Shown here piece by piece: positions 1 to 9,775 of a stretch of DNA of 64,000 bases. The notes beneath the pieces are model-generated. The model was not told the DNA's origin. It did no database searches and worked only from the letters and a program-made list of their open reading frames with translations. The translations under genes were made by a program, and so were the position numbers. The stretch is from positions 6,944,001-7,008,000 of the forward strand of contig NZ_CP036274.1 in assembly GCF_007747655.1 (NCBI RefSeq), given 5' to 3'. The stretch is from Anatilimnocola aggregata (GTDB lineage: Bacteria > Planctomycetota > Planctomycetia > Pirellulales > Pirellulaceae). The stretch's first letter is position 1. Each line of letters begins with the position of its first letter.

Positions 1-2
1 AG

Positions 3-479
3 CTGCGGAAGGCCTATGTGCTGGACCTTTCTCCCTCGTTGCTAGCGGTCGCACAGAAGCGAATCACCAGTCGCGGGTGGACGAATGTCGAAACGGTCGA
101 AGCCGATGCGACCACTTTTCAACCTGCCGATGGCCCGGCCGATGTGGTGACGTTCTCCTACTCGCTGACGATGATTCCCGATTGGTTTGCCGCCATCGAA
201 AACGCGATTGCGATGCTCAAACCAGGGGGCACGTTGGGGGTCGTCGATTTCTACGTTTCGCGAAAATACCCGCGCGATGGCTTGAAGCGGCACAGCTGGC
301 TGACACGGACCTTCTGGCCCACGTGGTTCGCCATGGACAACGTTTATCCGTCGTCCGATCACGTCCCTTTCTTGCATCGCCACTTCGAACCCCAGCGGTT
401 CGACGAAGAGAAGGCCAAGGTTCCATACATCCCGCTGATGCGTATGCCGTATTACGTATTTGTGGGAAAGAAGCGCTAG
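3..479 (+). CDS. SAM-dependent methyltransferase, BtaB-like (5' truncated by window edge)
   Basis: The reading frame is open from the first bases of the window, so the true start and the glycine-rich SAM motif I lie upstream. An internal ATG at 18 is probably not the start. What remains is the second half of a class I Rossmann methyltransferase: an acidic strand end (VLDLSPS), motif EADATTF, and a YSLTMIPDW segment. The tail, with WFAMDNV, a HVPFLHRHFEP segment and a final PYYVFVGKK, resembles the methyltransferases that act with BtaA in betaine-lipid (DGTS) synthesis. That would mean N-methylation of the homoserine headgroup at the membrane. The BtaB assignment rests on the tail and is an inference; a btaA gene just upstream would support it. 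A generic class I methyltransferase is the fallback. Confidence 0.7.
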   Translation: MRKAYVLDLSPSLLAVAQKRITSRGWTNVETVEADATTFQPADGPADVVTFSYSLTMIPDWFAAIENAIAMLKPGGTLGVVDFYVSRKYPRDGLKRHSWLTRTFWPTWFAMDNVYPSSDHVPFLHRHFEPQRFDEEKAKVPYIPLMRMPYYVFVGKKR

Positions 480-612
480 CCCAACATTGTTCTTGGCAAG
501 AATGCAGTGAGAGATCAAAATAGCGTCTTCGTGGACCTGCAACGGATTGGCAGGTGGGTGCTTGCTTCTCTCCCAAGCATGCAGGCATAAATCGCATTTG
601 GAGTCGCTCTGC

Positions 613-2454
613 ATGACCACCTTTTATCGCTCGCTAATCATCTGCTGCGCGGTCGCGCTGGCCAGTTTGAATTTGCCGGCTGCTTCTGGCCAATCGCTGG
701 CGGACTTAAAGAAGGCTCAAGAGCAGACGCACAAGCATCTCGACAAGATGCTGGCCGCTACGATCGGCATTCACTTGGAAGACTCTTCGGGCAGCGGCGT
801 GATCGTCAGCGAAGATGGTTACATTCTGACTGCTGCTCACGTGATTGCCGTGCCGGGCGATATCTTTGAGATTGAACTAAGCGATGGTCGCAAAGTGAAG
901 GCGAAGTCGCTGGGCATGGATCACGACTGGGATGCCGGCATGGCCAAGATCATGGGCGAAGGGAAGTGGCCGTTCGTCGAAATGGCTAAAGACAAGCCCA
1001 AGCCCGGCGATTGGTGCCTGGGGACGGGACATCCCGGCGGCATCTTTACCGATCGCAAACCACCGCTGCGACTGGGCCGAGTGCTGGTTGTTGGCGACGG
1101 CAAAGATCCAACCAAGGGGATTCAAACCGACGCCACCGTTTATCCGGGCGATTCGGGTGGTCCGCTCTACAATTTGCAAGGCGAAGTCATCGGCATTCAT
1201 TCGAACATTGGTTACGGCGTGCTGGAGAACCAGCATGTGCCGGTCGAAGTGTATCGTCAGAAATGGGACGACTTCAAGGCGAGTAAAGAATCGGGCGATC
1301 CGCTCTATCTGGACGACGAAAGCGATTTTTTCCTGCTCGAATTTGTGCCTGAGTCGATCTTGATTTTTTACGACACCATTGCCAGCTGGTTTACCGAGAC
1401 TCCCGACTGGTATGGTCTGGCCAAAGACAGTGCCGAAACGCTCTCAGGCGTGGGAACCATCACGACGCCGCTGAAGAGGACGATTGTCGATGTGCTGGCC
1501 GACGAAGTCCCTGTCGCGATGGGCGTGGCAGTGAATCGCCGAGGACTGATTCTCACCAAGCTGAGCGTGCTCAAGGGGGAACTGATCTGCCTGATTGATG
1601 ATGAACCGTTTGCTGCCAAGATCGTGTCTCGCGATGAAGTGCACGATCTAGCGCTCTTGCAAATGGAAGAGCCGCCACCGCTCAAGCCGATCGCCTGGGC
1701 CGATCGCTCGCCCCAGACGGGCGATTGGTTGGTAACGCCCGATGTGGATTCGTCGCCCCTGTCGCTGGGGGTAATGAGTAACGCAGTCTGCAAGATTCCT
1801 GGCGCACCTGCGGCGCGCGGCGCAATGAAAGTTGAGGTGGGCGATGCCGAAAAGGGTGGTGTGCAGATCAAGCGAGTCATTTTCGGCGGTCCCGCAGCCC
1901 GCGCGGGAATCCGCGTGAACGACTGCCTGGTCGAGTTCGAAGGCAAGCAGATTGCCGACGCCGAGGCACTCTTCAAGCAGATGGAGAAAACGAAGCCCGG
2001 GCAGGAAATTGGCGTGAAGGTGAAACGGGCCGATCAAGAGTTGCAAATCAAAATGAAGCTGGTTTTGTTTGTCGATGAAGATGAAGAATACTCGGGCAGC
2101 TTGAGCGAACGGCGCGGCGGCTTCCCGGCGGTTTTTGCCCACGATACGGCGATCATTCCCGAAGCGTGCGGCAGTCCGGTCCTCGACCTCGAGGGCAAAG
2201 TCGTTGGGTTGAACATTGCTCGTGCGGGTCGCGTCACCAGCTATGCCATCCCTGTCGACGAGCTGAAGAGAGTCGTGCCGAAACTTGTTAAGAATGCCCG
2301 GCGAGCTACCAAACAGCAACTGGCCAAGGCGAATGCAAAGCCAGCGGCCAAGCCAAGCGTCGAAGCGGCTGACGACAAGCCGATGCCCGCGAGTAAGGCA
2401 ACGTCGCAGGACGCGAAGACCGCAGTTCCGGCACCCGCCCCAATGGCACCTTAG
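613..2454 (+). CDS. Exported trypsin-like serine protease with a degenerate second protease domain split by a PDZ domain
   Basis: 613 residues from ATG 613, chosen because it opens directly into a signal peptide (residues 1-26, ending ASG-Q); an in-frame ATG at 547 would bury that signal. The first trypsin-like domain (about 50-215) has an intact triad: H76 in TAAHV, D107 in DWDAG, S181 in GDSGG. A second trypsin-like fold (about 290-560) keeps D345, but the His position is S318 and the Ser position is C519 (EACGSPV). A PDZ domain (about 405-485) sits inside this second barrel, before its last strands. The C-terminus is Ala/Pro/Lys-rich. It probably acts in the periplasm in DegP/HtrA-like protein quality control. 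The substrate is unknown. The MMPL transporter gene follows after 24 bp, so the two may be co-transcribed. Confidence 0.85.
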   Translation: MTTFYRSLIICCAVALASLNLPAASGQSLADLKKAQEQTHKHLDKMLAATIGIHLEDSSGSGVIVSEDGYILTAAHVIAVPGDIFEIELSDGRKVKAKSLGMDHDWDAGMAKIMGEGKWPFVEMAKDKPKPGDWCLGTGHPGGIFTDRKPPLRLGRVLVVGDGKDPTKGIQTDATVYPGDSGGPLYNLQGEVIGIHSNIGYGVLENQHVPVEVYRQKWDDFKASKESGDPLYLDDESDFFLLEFVPESILIFYDTIASWFTETPDWYGLAKDSAETLSGVGTITTPLKRTIVDVLADEVPVAMGVAVNRRGLILTKLSVLKGELICLIDDEPFAAKIVSRDEVHDLALLQMEEPPPLKPIAWADRSPQTGDWLVTPDVDSSPLSLGVMSNAVCKIPGAPAARGAMKVEVGDAEKGGVQIKRVIFGGPAARAGIRVNDCLVEFEGKQIADAEALFKQMEKTKPGQEIGVKVKRADQELQIKMKLVLFVDEDEEYSGSLSERRGGFPAVFAHDTAIIPEACGSPVLDLEGKVVGLNIARAGRVTSYAIPVDELKRVVPKLVKNARRATKQQLAKANAKPAAKPSVEAADDKPMPASKATSQDAKTAVPAPAPMAP

Positions 2455-2478
2455 GCAGTTGCTCGATAAAAAGAGGGC

Positions 2479-4926
2479 ATGTCTCCTCATGCCGGTCAAA
2501 GTGCTGTCAGTTTCGTTGTCGACGTATTGCTTCGCGGTCGGTGGGCCTGGCTCCTTTTAGGCATCGTCCTGGCGGCAATCGCCTATCCCACTTCGAAGCA
2601 AATGAAGTTCGACCGTAGTGTCGAACGAATGTTCGCTGCCGACGATCCAGTCCTGGCACCATACGAACGGCTGAAGGCGCAGTTCGGCGGCAACGAAGTT
2701 GTGCTCGCCGTCTATCCCGATCCCGATCTCTTAAACCCGGATGGCCAAGGCCTCAAAAGATTGGGTGAAGTCAGCAACAGACTAAAGGCCGTCGACGGCG
2801 TGAAGGATGTCCTTAGCCTGGCGGAAGTGAATGCCCTGCTGGAGAAGCTCACGGCAGCCCAAAACTTGGGCGGGATCTTCAACTTTGGCAGCAAAAAACC
2901 TAAGTGGAGCGGCCCGGCACTGCTGAATCCGGACAGCAAACTAGCGAAGAACTATCTGACGCTATTCGAGGGATATACGCACGGCCCCGACCAGCAAACC
3001 GCTGCACTGGCTTGCATGCTGGAGCCCGCTCCACCTGGTGAAGTGCTCGATGCTCGGCGCCGCGACCAGACGATTGCCTCGTTGCGAGCAATTGTCGAGA
3101 ACCTGCCCGCCGGACTGACCGGCGGAGTACTCGCCGGCGAGCCGGTCATGGTCGTCGAGGGATTTCAACTGCTGGAGCAAGACGGCAAGCGTCTCGGCCA
3201 ATGGTCTACGATGATGCTCGGCGTGACGATCATCATCTGCTTTTTCAGCCTCCGTTGGCTAGTCGCTCCGATTGCCGTGGTGCAATGGTCCCTTCTCGTT
3301 ACGCAAGCGATTCTGGTCTGGTCGCAACTGCAACTGACGATGGTCAGCTCGATGCTTTCGGCAATTGTCACGGTCGTTGGCGTGGCCACAGTGGTCCACT
3401 TGATCGTCCGTTGTCGCGAACTCGAAACCAGCGGGCTTGATCGCTACACGGCCTTTCGCCAGGCAATGATCCTGCTGGCAATTCCGATCGTCGGTGCCAT
3501 CGCTACCGACGTCGGTGGCTTCGGTTCGCTTTGGTGGGCCAGCGTCGGCCCCGTGCAAGACTTCGGCACCATGATGGTCATCGGCTCGATCCTCGTCATT
3601 CCTGCGGTTGCACTTCTCGTACCCGCCATCGCACTTGTTCAATTCCCATCCTGGTCAATTAAAGACGCAGCACCTCCGCACCAATCGCGGCTCGATTCCT
3701 GGCTACATCACATGCTGACCGGCATGTTGCGTGAGTTGCGACGGCGACAAATTAGCGCTGCAATCGTAATCTCCGTTGTGGGGCTGGTGATCGCGCTCGG
3801 CGCGGTAAGACTTGATGTTGAAACGGACTTCACTCGCAATTTCCGCTCCGGCAGTCGCGTAGTGATGTGGTACGAGTTCGTTGAGACGCGTCTGGGTGGC
3901 GCGGGTGTATGGGATGTCATCATTCCCGCTCCACCAGAACTCGATGAGCCTTACCTGGCTCGCGTACGCAAACTGGAAGAACGGCTGCGCGCGATTGAAG
4001 TGCCGGGAACTCACGGCGCGCCGGCCGAGCCGGGCCTGACGAAGGTTCTCAGCCTCGTCGATGTGATGGATGCTGCCAAGGACTCGCAGCTGCTGGCGAT
4101 TCTGGCACCTGAATCGCGCGCCGAGATGTTGAGCGCAAATCTACCTGTCTTCGCAGCTGCTCTTCGCTACCAACCAGAGGACAAGAACTTGCCCGGACGC
4201 ATGCGCATCATGCTGCGTGCGCACGAGCGACAGCCTGCCCAACAAAAACGTGCGTTGATTGAAGAGGTTCGCCGAGTCACGTTGGAAGAGTTTCCGCCAA
4301 ACGCGAATCAGCGAAGTACTGAAAGGGCCGAAGTCACCGGCTTCTTTGTATTGCTAACCAGTCTGATCGAAAGCATGCTCCGCGACCAATGGACAACGTT
4401 CGCCCTTGCGTCCGGGGCCATCGCGGCAATGCTGCTCGTTTTGTTCCGCAGCATCAAGCTCATGCTGATCGGCCTGGTTCCCAATGCTCTGCCGATATTT
4501 CTGGTGATGGGCCTGCTCGGTTGGCTTGGGCTGCGAATTAACATGGGGGCAGCGATGATCGCGGCCGTTTCGATGGGCCTCTCCGTCGACAGTTCGATTC
4601 ACTATCTCGACGCGTTTCTGCGGGCCCGGCAACGAGGCTTATCCGTCGCGGATGCGCTAGCCGAAGTGCAAAGCAGTGTGGGGAGGGCGATGCTCTTTTC
4701 AACTCTCGCGTTAATCATCGGCTTTAGTGTTTTGTGTACCAGCGAGTTCGTCCCCACGGTCTATTTTGGCGCACTCGTCAGCTTGGCCATGCTTGGCGGA
4801 CTGCTAGGGAACTTAGTGGTTCTGCCTCTGTTGCTCGGTTGGTTTGTGCGCGATGAGAAAATCGCCGAGACTGGCGGGTATGGTTCGACTGCGCCCCTAG
4901 GAAGTACGAACGCCGCTGGCGAGTAA
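2479..4926 (+). CDS. MMPL/RND-family membrane transporter
   Basis: 815 residues with the RND layout: one N-terminal membrane helix (about 18-38), a large extracytoplasmic domain, a cluster of five helices (about 245-400), a helix near 430, a second exported domain, and a final cluster of five helices (about 635-800). Segments such as MGLSVDSSIHYLDAF match the sterol-sensing/MMPL family, which exports lipids, hopanoids or hydrophobic compounds using the proton gradient. No partner membrane-fusion or outer-membrane gene is next to it. The substrate cannot be told from sequence. The ATG at 2479 follows a GAGGG stretch that is rather close for a Shine-Dalgarno site. The last 30 bases overlap the end of the convergent oxidoreductase gene. 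Confidence 0.85.
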   Translation: MSPHAGQSAVSFVVDVLLRGRWAWLLLGIVLAAIAYPTSKQMKFDRSVERMFAADDPVLAPYERLKAQFGGNEVVLAVYPDPDLLNPDGQGLKRLGEVSNRLKAVDGVKDVLSLAEVNALLEKLTAAQNLGGIFNFGSKKPKWSGPALLNPDSKLAKNYLTLFEGYTHGPDQQTAALACMLEPAPPGEVLDARRRDQTIASLRAIVENLPAGLTGGVLAGEPVMVVEGFQLLEQDGKRLGQWSTMMLGVTIIICFFSLRWLVAPIAVVQWSLLVTQAILVWSQLQLTMVSSMLSAIVTVVGVATVVHLIVRCRELETSGLDRYTAFRQAMILLAIPIVGAIATDVGGFGSLWWASVGPVQDFGTMMVIGSILVIPAVALLVPAIALVQFPSWSIKDAAPPHQSRLDSWLHHMLTGMLRELRRRQISAAIVISVVGLVIALGAVRLDVETDFTRNFRSGSRVVMWYEFVETRLGGAGVWDVIIPAPPELDEPYLARVRKLEERLRAIEVPGTHGAPAEPGLTKVLSLVDVMDAAKDSQLLAILAPESRAEMLSANLPVFAAALRYQPEDKNLPGRMRIMLRAHERQPAQQKRALIEEVRRVTLEEFPPNANQRSTERAEVTGFFVLLTSLIESMLRDQWTTFALASGAIAAMLLVLFRSIKLMLIGLVPNALPIFLVMGLLGWLGLRINMGAAMIAAVSMGLSVDSSIHYLDAFLRARQRGLSVADALAEVQSSVGRAMLFSTLALIIGFSVLCTSEFVPTVYFGALVSLAMLGGLLGNLVVLPLLLGWFVRDEKIAETGGYGSTAPLGSTNAAGE

Positions 4927-5970
4927 AACGGCTTCTTGCACGGCCAAATCGTGCGCGTACGAATAGTCGCTGGACTTTTCGCCGCGGATGATGGCGGCCA
5001 TATCGGCAGCATCGCCATAGTAGCGAGGGTAGCCGCCGATCTTGATCTCGTGCGTTCCCTTCTTGTATTCACCCTGGTCGCGTTCAAGTGTGTAGCGAAC
5101 ATTCGGTGCATCGAGCGGCTGAATATGGAACGAGCCACTTGTACCGCAAACGGTAAAGTGGCGGCGCGAACCACCATCGACTTCCACTGCCGACGACTTA
5201 ACCGATGCGATGGCGCTCTGGTACTCGAAAACGGCCAACATGTTGTCGAGCAGTTGATCCTCGCGCTTCGCAACGTGCCGGGCGACCGATCGCACAGTTG
5301 TGGGCTTGCCCAACGTGCTCACGACCAAATCGATAACATGGCAGCCGAGTTCGAACATGATCCCGCCCGGATACTGGGCGAGATTATCCCGCTCGCTGCC
5401 ACCAACGACTTTGCTCATCACAGTGTGAACTTCGAAGAGTTCGCCCAGCCAGCCTGCAGCGATGAACTTCCTCATCAACACGACAGCTGGGTTGTAGCGA
5501 AACATGTAGCCCATCTGGACCAGCAGCTTCTTTTCTTCGGCCTGTTTCAGAATCTGTCGATAATACGGCAGCGACTCTCCAGCGGGCTTATCGAGATGAA
5601 CATGCTTGCCAGCCGCGATAGCCAGAGCAGCCGCGTTGAGCGAGTCGCGCACTTTGGTCTCAACTAAAACTGCCTGCAGATCGGGGATATTCAGTAACTG
5701 CTCGGTGGTCATCCAGGGAAGGTCTTTATAGACGACCGACTTTTCGGCGCGGCCCCGTTCCTGTTCATCGGGCTCGCAAATGCCGACGACTTCATACTCG
5801 TCCGACGCGCGGTACACGCCCAGCTTGCTGGCGTGGGCATGACCGGTGCCGATCTGGGCAATCTTGATTCGCTGCTTTACTTTCTGACCATGAACGGCCG
5901 GTGCGGCTAGTGCAATTGCCCCCGCAGCGGCGCACCGCAAGATTGAGCGACGTGAGAGCGGGAGAGGCAT
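4897..5970 (-). CDS. Exported Gfo/Idh/MocA-family oxidoreductase
   Basis: 357 residues. The N-terminus SRRSILRCAAAGAIALAAP is a Tat signal, so the protein should be exported folded with its cofactor. After it comes a Rossmann NAD(P)-binding domain (IAQIGTGHAHA, with acidic CEPDEQE at the second strand), then HVHLDKP, the conserved EKP-like motif in which Asp takes the Glu position, and the C-terminal Gfo/Idh/MocA alpha/beta domain. The family oxidises or reduces sugars, inositols and related compounds. The substrate is unknown. The start is well supported by GGAG eight bases before ATG. The gene ends inside the 3' end of the RND gene (tail-to-tail overlap 4897-4926) and lies just downstream of tdh on the same strand, so the two may share a transcript. 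Confidence 0.88.
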   Translation of the reverse strand: MPLPLSRRSILRCAAAGAIALAAPAVHGQKVKQRIKIAQIGTGHAHASKLGVYRASDEYEVVGICEPDEQERGRAEKSVVYKDLPWMTTEQLLNIPDLQAVLVETKVRDSLNAAALAIAAGKHVHLDKPAGESLPYYRQILKQAEEKKLLVQMGYMFRYNPAVVLMRKFIAAGWLGELFEVHTVMSKVVGGSERDNLAQYPGGIMFELGCHVIDLVVSTLGKPTTVRSVARHVAKREDQLLDNMLAVFEYQSAIASVKSSAVEVDGGSRRHFTVCGTSGSFHIQPLDAPNVRYTLERDQGEYKKGTHEIKIGGYPRYYGDAADMAAIIRGEKSSDYSYAHDLAVQEAVLLASGVRTS

Positions 5971-5987
5971 GCGATCAACTCCAGTGA

Positions 5988-7073
5988 CTAACTTGCGGCC
6001 ACCGTTTCCAAAGTTCCACTCGCGGCACCAACGTCGGTCTCAGGCATTTCGAGGACTACCTTGATCCCCTCGCCTGACTGCATCAATTGAAAGCCCTTCT
6101 CGAACTCGCGCATCGGCAGCGTGTGAGTGACGATGTCGTCGAGTTCCAACCGCCCGCTGAGGAGCAGGTTTTCCATTTGATACCAGGTTTCGAACATTCG
6201 CCGGCCATTGATGCCGAGCACGGTCGCGCCTTTAAAAATGATGTCGTTCGGCAAGTCGAGCGCGACCGGTTCTGCGGGCAGACCGAGCAGGGCCGCGGTG
6301 CCGCCGTTGCGTAGCGCAGTGAAACCCTGACGAATGGCTTTCGGGTGCCCGCTCATTTCGAGCAGCACTTCGGGCCCTTGGTCGTGGGTCAGTTGCCGCG
6401 CCTGCGCGGGCCAGGTGTCATCACCCGCTTCAAAGACGTGATCAGCACCGATCTTCTTGGCGATGGCGAGGCGGCGTTTATCGCGGTCCGTTACGAGGAT
6501 TAATCCCGCGCCCGCTGCGCGAGCCACAGTCACCGCCATCAGGCCAATGATGCCGACGCCGGTGATCAGCACGCTGCGACCACTCACGCCGGCGGCCATC
6601 ACGGTGTGAACGGCGTTGCCCAGCGGATCGAAGACCGCGGCGATGTGGTTGGGAATCTTGGGATGAACGGGCCACACATTTTCTTCCGGCACCGCGACAT
6701 AGGTCGCAAAGCAGCCGTTGCAATCAATGCCGAGAATATCGACCCGCTCACAAATGTGGCCGTTTCCCGTACGACAAGGCTGGCAAACTCCGCAGCCGAT
6801 GTGTCCTTCAGCACTGACGCGCTGGCCGATCTGAGCCCGAGTCACGGCAGAGCCAAGCTCCACCACATGGCCGACGAACTCGTGCCCGGTGGTAATGCCC
6901 ACCGCTACGCGACTCTTGCTCCAGGCATCCCATTCGTAAATATGCCTGTCGGTTCCGCAGATGCCGGCGTGGGTCACGGCAATCAGCACTTCGCGTGGCC
7001 CGATTCGCGGCAGGGGTGTGTCCTCCTGCAGCCACAAACCGGGCTTGTCATACAATTTGCGAAGCGCAGGCAT
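5988..7073 (-). CDS. tdh: L-threonine 3-dehydrogenase (zinc-dependent MDR alcohol dehydrogenase)
   Basis: 361 residues from the ATG at 7073, which aligns the protein start (MPALRKLYDKPGLW) with known Tdh proteins; in-frame starts at 7097 and 7184 would add N-terminal residues. Visible motifs: catalytic-zinc region ICGTDRHIYEWD and GHEFVGHVVE, the structural-zinc cysteine cluster CGVCQPCRTGNGHIC, NAD fold GVGIIGLMA, and FDPLGNAVHT, MFETWYQM and IFKG as in bacterial threonine dehydrogenases. It converts threonine and NAD+ to 2-amino-3-ketobutyrate in the cytoplasm. The partner kbl gene is not visible here. The gene is divergent from hisD across about 240 bp, which should hold both promoters. 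Confidence 0.88.
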   Translation of the reverse strand: MPALRKLYDKPGLWLQEDTPLPRIGPREVLIAVTHAGICGTDRHIYEWDAWSKSRVAVGITTGHEFVGHVVELGSAVTRAQIGQRVSAEGHIGCGVCQPCRTGNGHICERVDILGIDCNGCFATYVAVPEENVWPVHPKIPNHIAAVFDPLGNAVHTVMAAGVSGRSVLITGVGIIGLMAVTVARAAGAGLILVTDRDKRRLAIAKKIGADHVFEAGDDTWPAQARQLTHDQGPEVLLEMSGHPKAIRQGFTALRNGGTAALLGLPAEPVALDLPNDIIFKGATVLGINGRRMFETWYQMENLLLSGRLELDDIVTHTLPMREFEKGFQLMQSGEGIKVVLEMPETDVGAASGTLETVAAS

Positions 7074-7316
7074 CGTTTCCGGAAAGCGGGCGTTCATCGG
7101 CAATCTCGTGAGAAATGGACCACAAATCGCGGTATCGCGCCGCAGAGATGGGGCCGCAGAAGATGAAGTTGTATTGTAGGGCACGGCGGGTGAATCGCAG
7201 CAGGGGGCGAGGCTGACCGATTACGCCCTTTCGCAAGCCCGCCCTCGTGAACACAATGGAGGATTCTGTGTCTTCCCTTGCGACCGCCGCACTCGCCGCC
7301 TTTCTATCATTCTCCG

Positions 7317-8672
7317 ATGACGACCCCCTTGCAAATTCAACGCATCGATGCCCGCAGTGAGAACGTAACTGCCGCGCTCGATGTGCTTCGGGCCAAGCTG
7401 AGCCCCAGCGGTAATGTGGTGAGCGAAGCTGGCAAACGTCGCACGCTGGAAGTGTTCGGCGAGCCTTTAACGCCGGTACAAGTTGTCGAGCGGATTTGTT
7501 CCGACGTGAAGCAGCAAGGCTTGCCAGCGGTCCTGGAATACAGCCGAAAATTAGATAGGGCGGAACTGACGGCAGAAACAATTCGCGTCTCGGCCGCCGA
7601 ATTGGCGGCTGCACACTCGGCTGCCGACCCTCGCCTGCTTGCTGCAGTCCGCCGAGTGCGGGCGAACATTCTTGGGTTTCAGCAGGCAATTCTGCACCAG
7701 GACAAAGAACTTCAGCGCCCCGGCGTGCTGCTCGCCCAGCGCTACGTGCCGCTCAACCGCGTCGGCGTTTGTGTTCCTGGCGGAGCTGCAGCGTACCCAT
7801 CAACCGTGCTGATGGCGGCTGTTCCTGCCCAGGCGGCCGGAGTGAAAGAAGTAGCTGTCGTTTCTCCACCGACGGCTTTTGGAGCGAACAATCCAGTCGT
7901 CTTGGCTACCTGTCACGAAATCGGCATTCGCGAGGTCTACCGCATTGGTGGTGCCCAAGGCATCGCCGCTCTTGCTTATGGCGTCGCGGGGCTGCCAAAG
8001 GTCGATAAGATTGTCGGGCCGGGCAATTTATTCGTTGCGCTTGCTAAGCGGCACGTCTATGGCGAAGTTGACATCGACTCTATCGCCGGACCTAGTGAAG
8101 TCGTAGTCTTGGCCGATGACACCACCCGCGCTGATTTCACTGCCGCCGACCTACTCGCTCAGGCTGAGCACGCCCCTGGTGCCAGCATACTCATCACATG
8201 GAGCGAACGACTGCTCGAAGCGACCGCTGCGGAATTGCAAAAGCAAGTGCAGCAACTAACCCGCTGCCAGCTGGCGCTTGATTCTCTGCGTGACTTCGGC
8301 TGCTTGATTCTGGTGCGCGATGCCGAGGAAGCCTGCCGACTGACCGATATGATTGCCCCCGAGCACTTGCACATCGCCACCGACAATGCGGCCGAACTGC
8401 TGAAAAAAATTCGCAATTCTGGCGCGACGTTCCTGGGTAACTACAGCCCCGTCGCCCTTGGCGATTATGCCGCGGGCCCGTCGCATGTGCTTCCCACTGG
8501 CGGCACTGCCCGCTGGGCTTCCGGCCTGTCAGCGAATCACTTCCTTCGCAGCAGCAGCGTCATTCAGTACGACCAGTCCGCTTTGAAAGATCTCTCTGCC
8601 GATATCGAATACCTAGCCCAAGTCGAAGGGCTAACGGCTCACGAACAGAGCGTGGCGATGCGCACCCGCTGA
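7317..8672 (+). CDS. hisD: Histidinol dehydrogenase
   Basis: 451 residues from ATG 7317; a TTG at 7278 is possible but less likely. It carries out the last two steps of histidine synthesis, L-histidinol to L-histidine, with zinc and two NAD+. Family hallmarks include VPGGAAAYPSTVLM, the IGGAQGIAALAYG loop, KIVGPGNLFVALAKR, IAGPSEVVVLAD, AEHAPGAS, and GPSHVLPTGGTARWASGLS near the end, which contributes the active-site His. The length is normal. It is the first gene of a hisD-hisC-hisB operon: hisC starts 45 bp downstream and hisB another 8 bp after hisC. The divergent neighbour is tdh. Confidence 0.97.
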   Translation: MTTPLQIQRIDARSENVTAALDVLRAKLSPSGNVVSEAGKRRTLEVFGEPLTPVQVVERICSDVKQQGLPAVLEYSRKLDRAELTAETIRVSAAELAAAHSAADPRLLAAVRRVRANILGFQQAILHQDKELQRPGVLLAQRYVPLNRVGVCVPGGAAAYPSTVLMAAVPAQAAGVKEVAVVSPPTAFGANNPVVLATCHEIGIREVYRIGGAQGIAALAYGVAGLPKVDKIVGPGNLFVALAKRHVYGEVDIDSIAGPSEVVVLADDTTRADFTAADLLAQAEHAPGASILITWSERLLEATAAELQKQVQQLTRCQLALDSLRDFGCLILVRDAEEACRLTDMIAPEHLHIATDNAAELLKKIRNSGATFLGNYSPVALGDYAAGPSHVLPTGGTARWASGLSANHFLRSSSVIQYDQSALKDLSADIEYLAQVEGLTAHEQSVAMRTR

Positions 8673-8717
8673 TTCGCTTTTCAAAACTGCAATCCAACCC
8701 CTCAACCTGCGATACCC

Positions 8718-9767
8718 ATGTCTTTTTTCCGCCCTGAAATTCTCGCAATGGATGGCTACACGCCCGGCGAACAGCCGCAGGCGGGGAAGTTCATCAAGCT
8801 CAACACAAACGAGAACCCCTATCCACCGCCGCCGGGAATCCGCCGCGCGATTGAGGAAGTTCTCGATAAAGGACTGCAACGCTATCCCGACCCGATGGCC
8901 AACGCGTTTCGAACGCGGGCTGCGGAACTGTACAAGTTGCCGAGCAAAGATTGGGTGCTGTGCGGCAACGGCAGCGACGACATTCTCACGATTTGTACGC
9001 GAGCCTTCGTCGGACAAGGTGAATTGCTGCGGCTGCCGTACCCCAGCTACATCTTGTACAAGTCGCTGGCTCAGATTCAGGGCGCGCAGTCGCAAGAAGT
9101 GAAGTTCAACGCCGACTGGTCACTACCCGCTTCATTTGGCGACCCGGCAGCCGCCCTGAAGTTAGTATTTCTGCCAAATCCCAACAGCCCGACGGGAACC
9201 ATGATCTCGCGCGAGGCGATTCTCGAACTGGCCGAACGCTTGCCCTGCCCGCTGATTGTCGACGAAGCCTATGCCGACTTTGCGGAGTTTAACTGCATCG
9301 ATCTTGTGCAGCAAAACGAAAAGATCATGGTCTCGCGTACGCTCAGCAAGGCCTATGGCCTGGCGGGGCTGCGCTTCGGCTTCTTGCTCGCCCAACCTCA
9401 GATGGTCGAGCAATTGATCAAGGTGAAGGATTCTTACAATTGCGACGCCTTTGCGATCGGCGCTGCGACAGCGGCAATTCACGACGAAGCGTGGCAGGCC
9501 GATAATCGCCGCAAGATCATTGCGACCCGCGCGAAGCTCGTGGCCGGATTGGAACAACTCGGTTTTACGGTCATTCCGTCGCAAGCCAACTTCGTGTGGT
9601 GCAACCATCAGAAGCATGAGGCCCGGCCTTTGTACGAACAACTCAAAGCCCAGAAGGTGCTGATTCGATACATGAATTATGCAGGCTGGCGCGACGGCCT
9701 GCGGATCAGCGTCGGCACCGACGAACAAACCGACGTTCTCCTCGCCTTGATCGGCTCGCTCCTGTAA
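8718..9767 (+). CDS. hisC: Histidinol-phosphate aminotransferase
   Basis: 349 residues, fold-type I PLP aminotransferase of normal HisC length. Seen in order: [14 protein letters not shown] at the N-terminus, GNGSDDIL near the cofactor phosphate site, [19 protein letters not shown] with the PLP-contacting Asp, and [16 protein letters not shown] with the Schiff-base lysine in SKAYG. It moves an amino group from glutamate to imidazole acetol phosphate, giving L-histidinol phosphate. It lies between hisD and hisB on the same strand and is almost certainly co-transcribed with them. Confidence 0.96.
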   Translation: MSFFRPEILAMDGYTPGEQPQAGKFIKLNTNENPYPPPPGIRRAIEEVLDKGLQRYPDPMANAFRTRAAELYKLPSKDWVLCGNGSDDILTICTRAFVGQGELLRLPYPSYILYKSLAQIQGAQSQEVKFNADWSLPASFGDPAAALKLVFLPNPNSPTGTMISREAILELAERLPCPLIVDEAYADFAEFNCIDLVQQNEKIMVSRTLSKAYGLAGLRFGFLLAQPQMVEQLIKVKDSYNCDAFAIGAATAAIHDEAWQADNRRKIIATRAKLVAGLEQLGFTVIPSQANFVWCNHQKHEARPLYEQLKAQKVLIRYMNYAGWRDGLRISVGTDEQTDVLLALIGSLL

Positions 9768-9775
9768 GGATTGCC

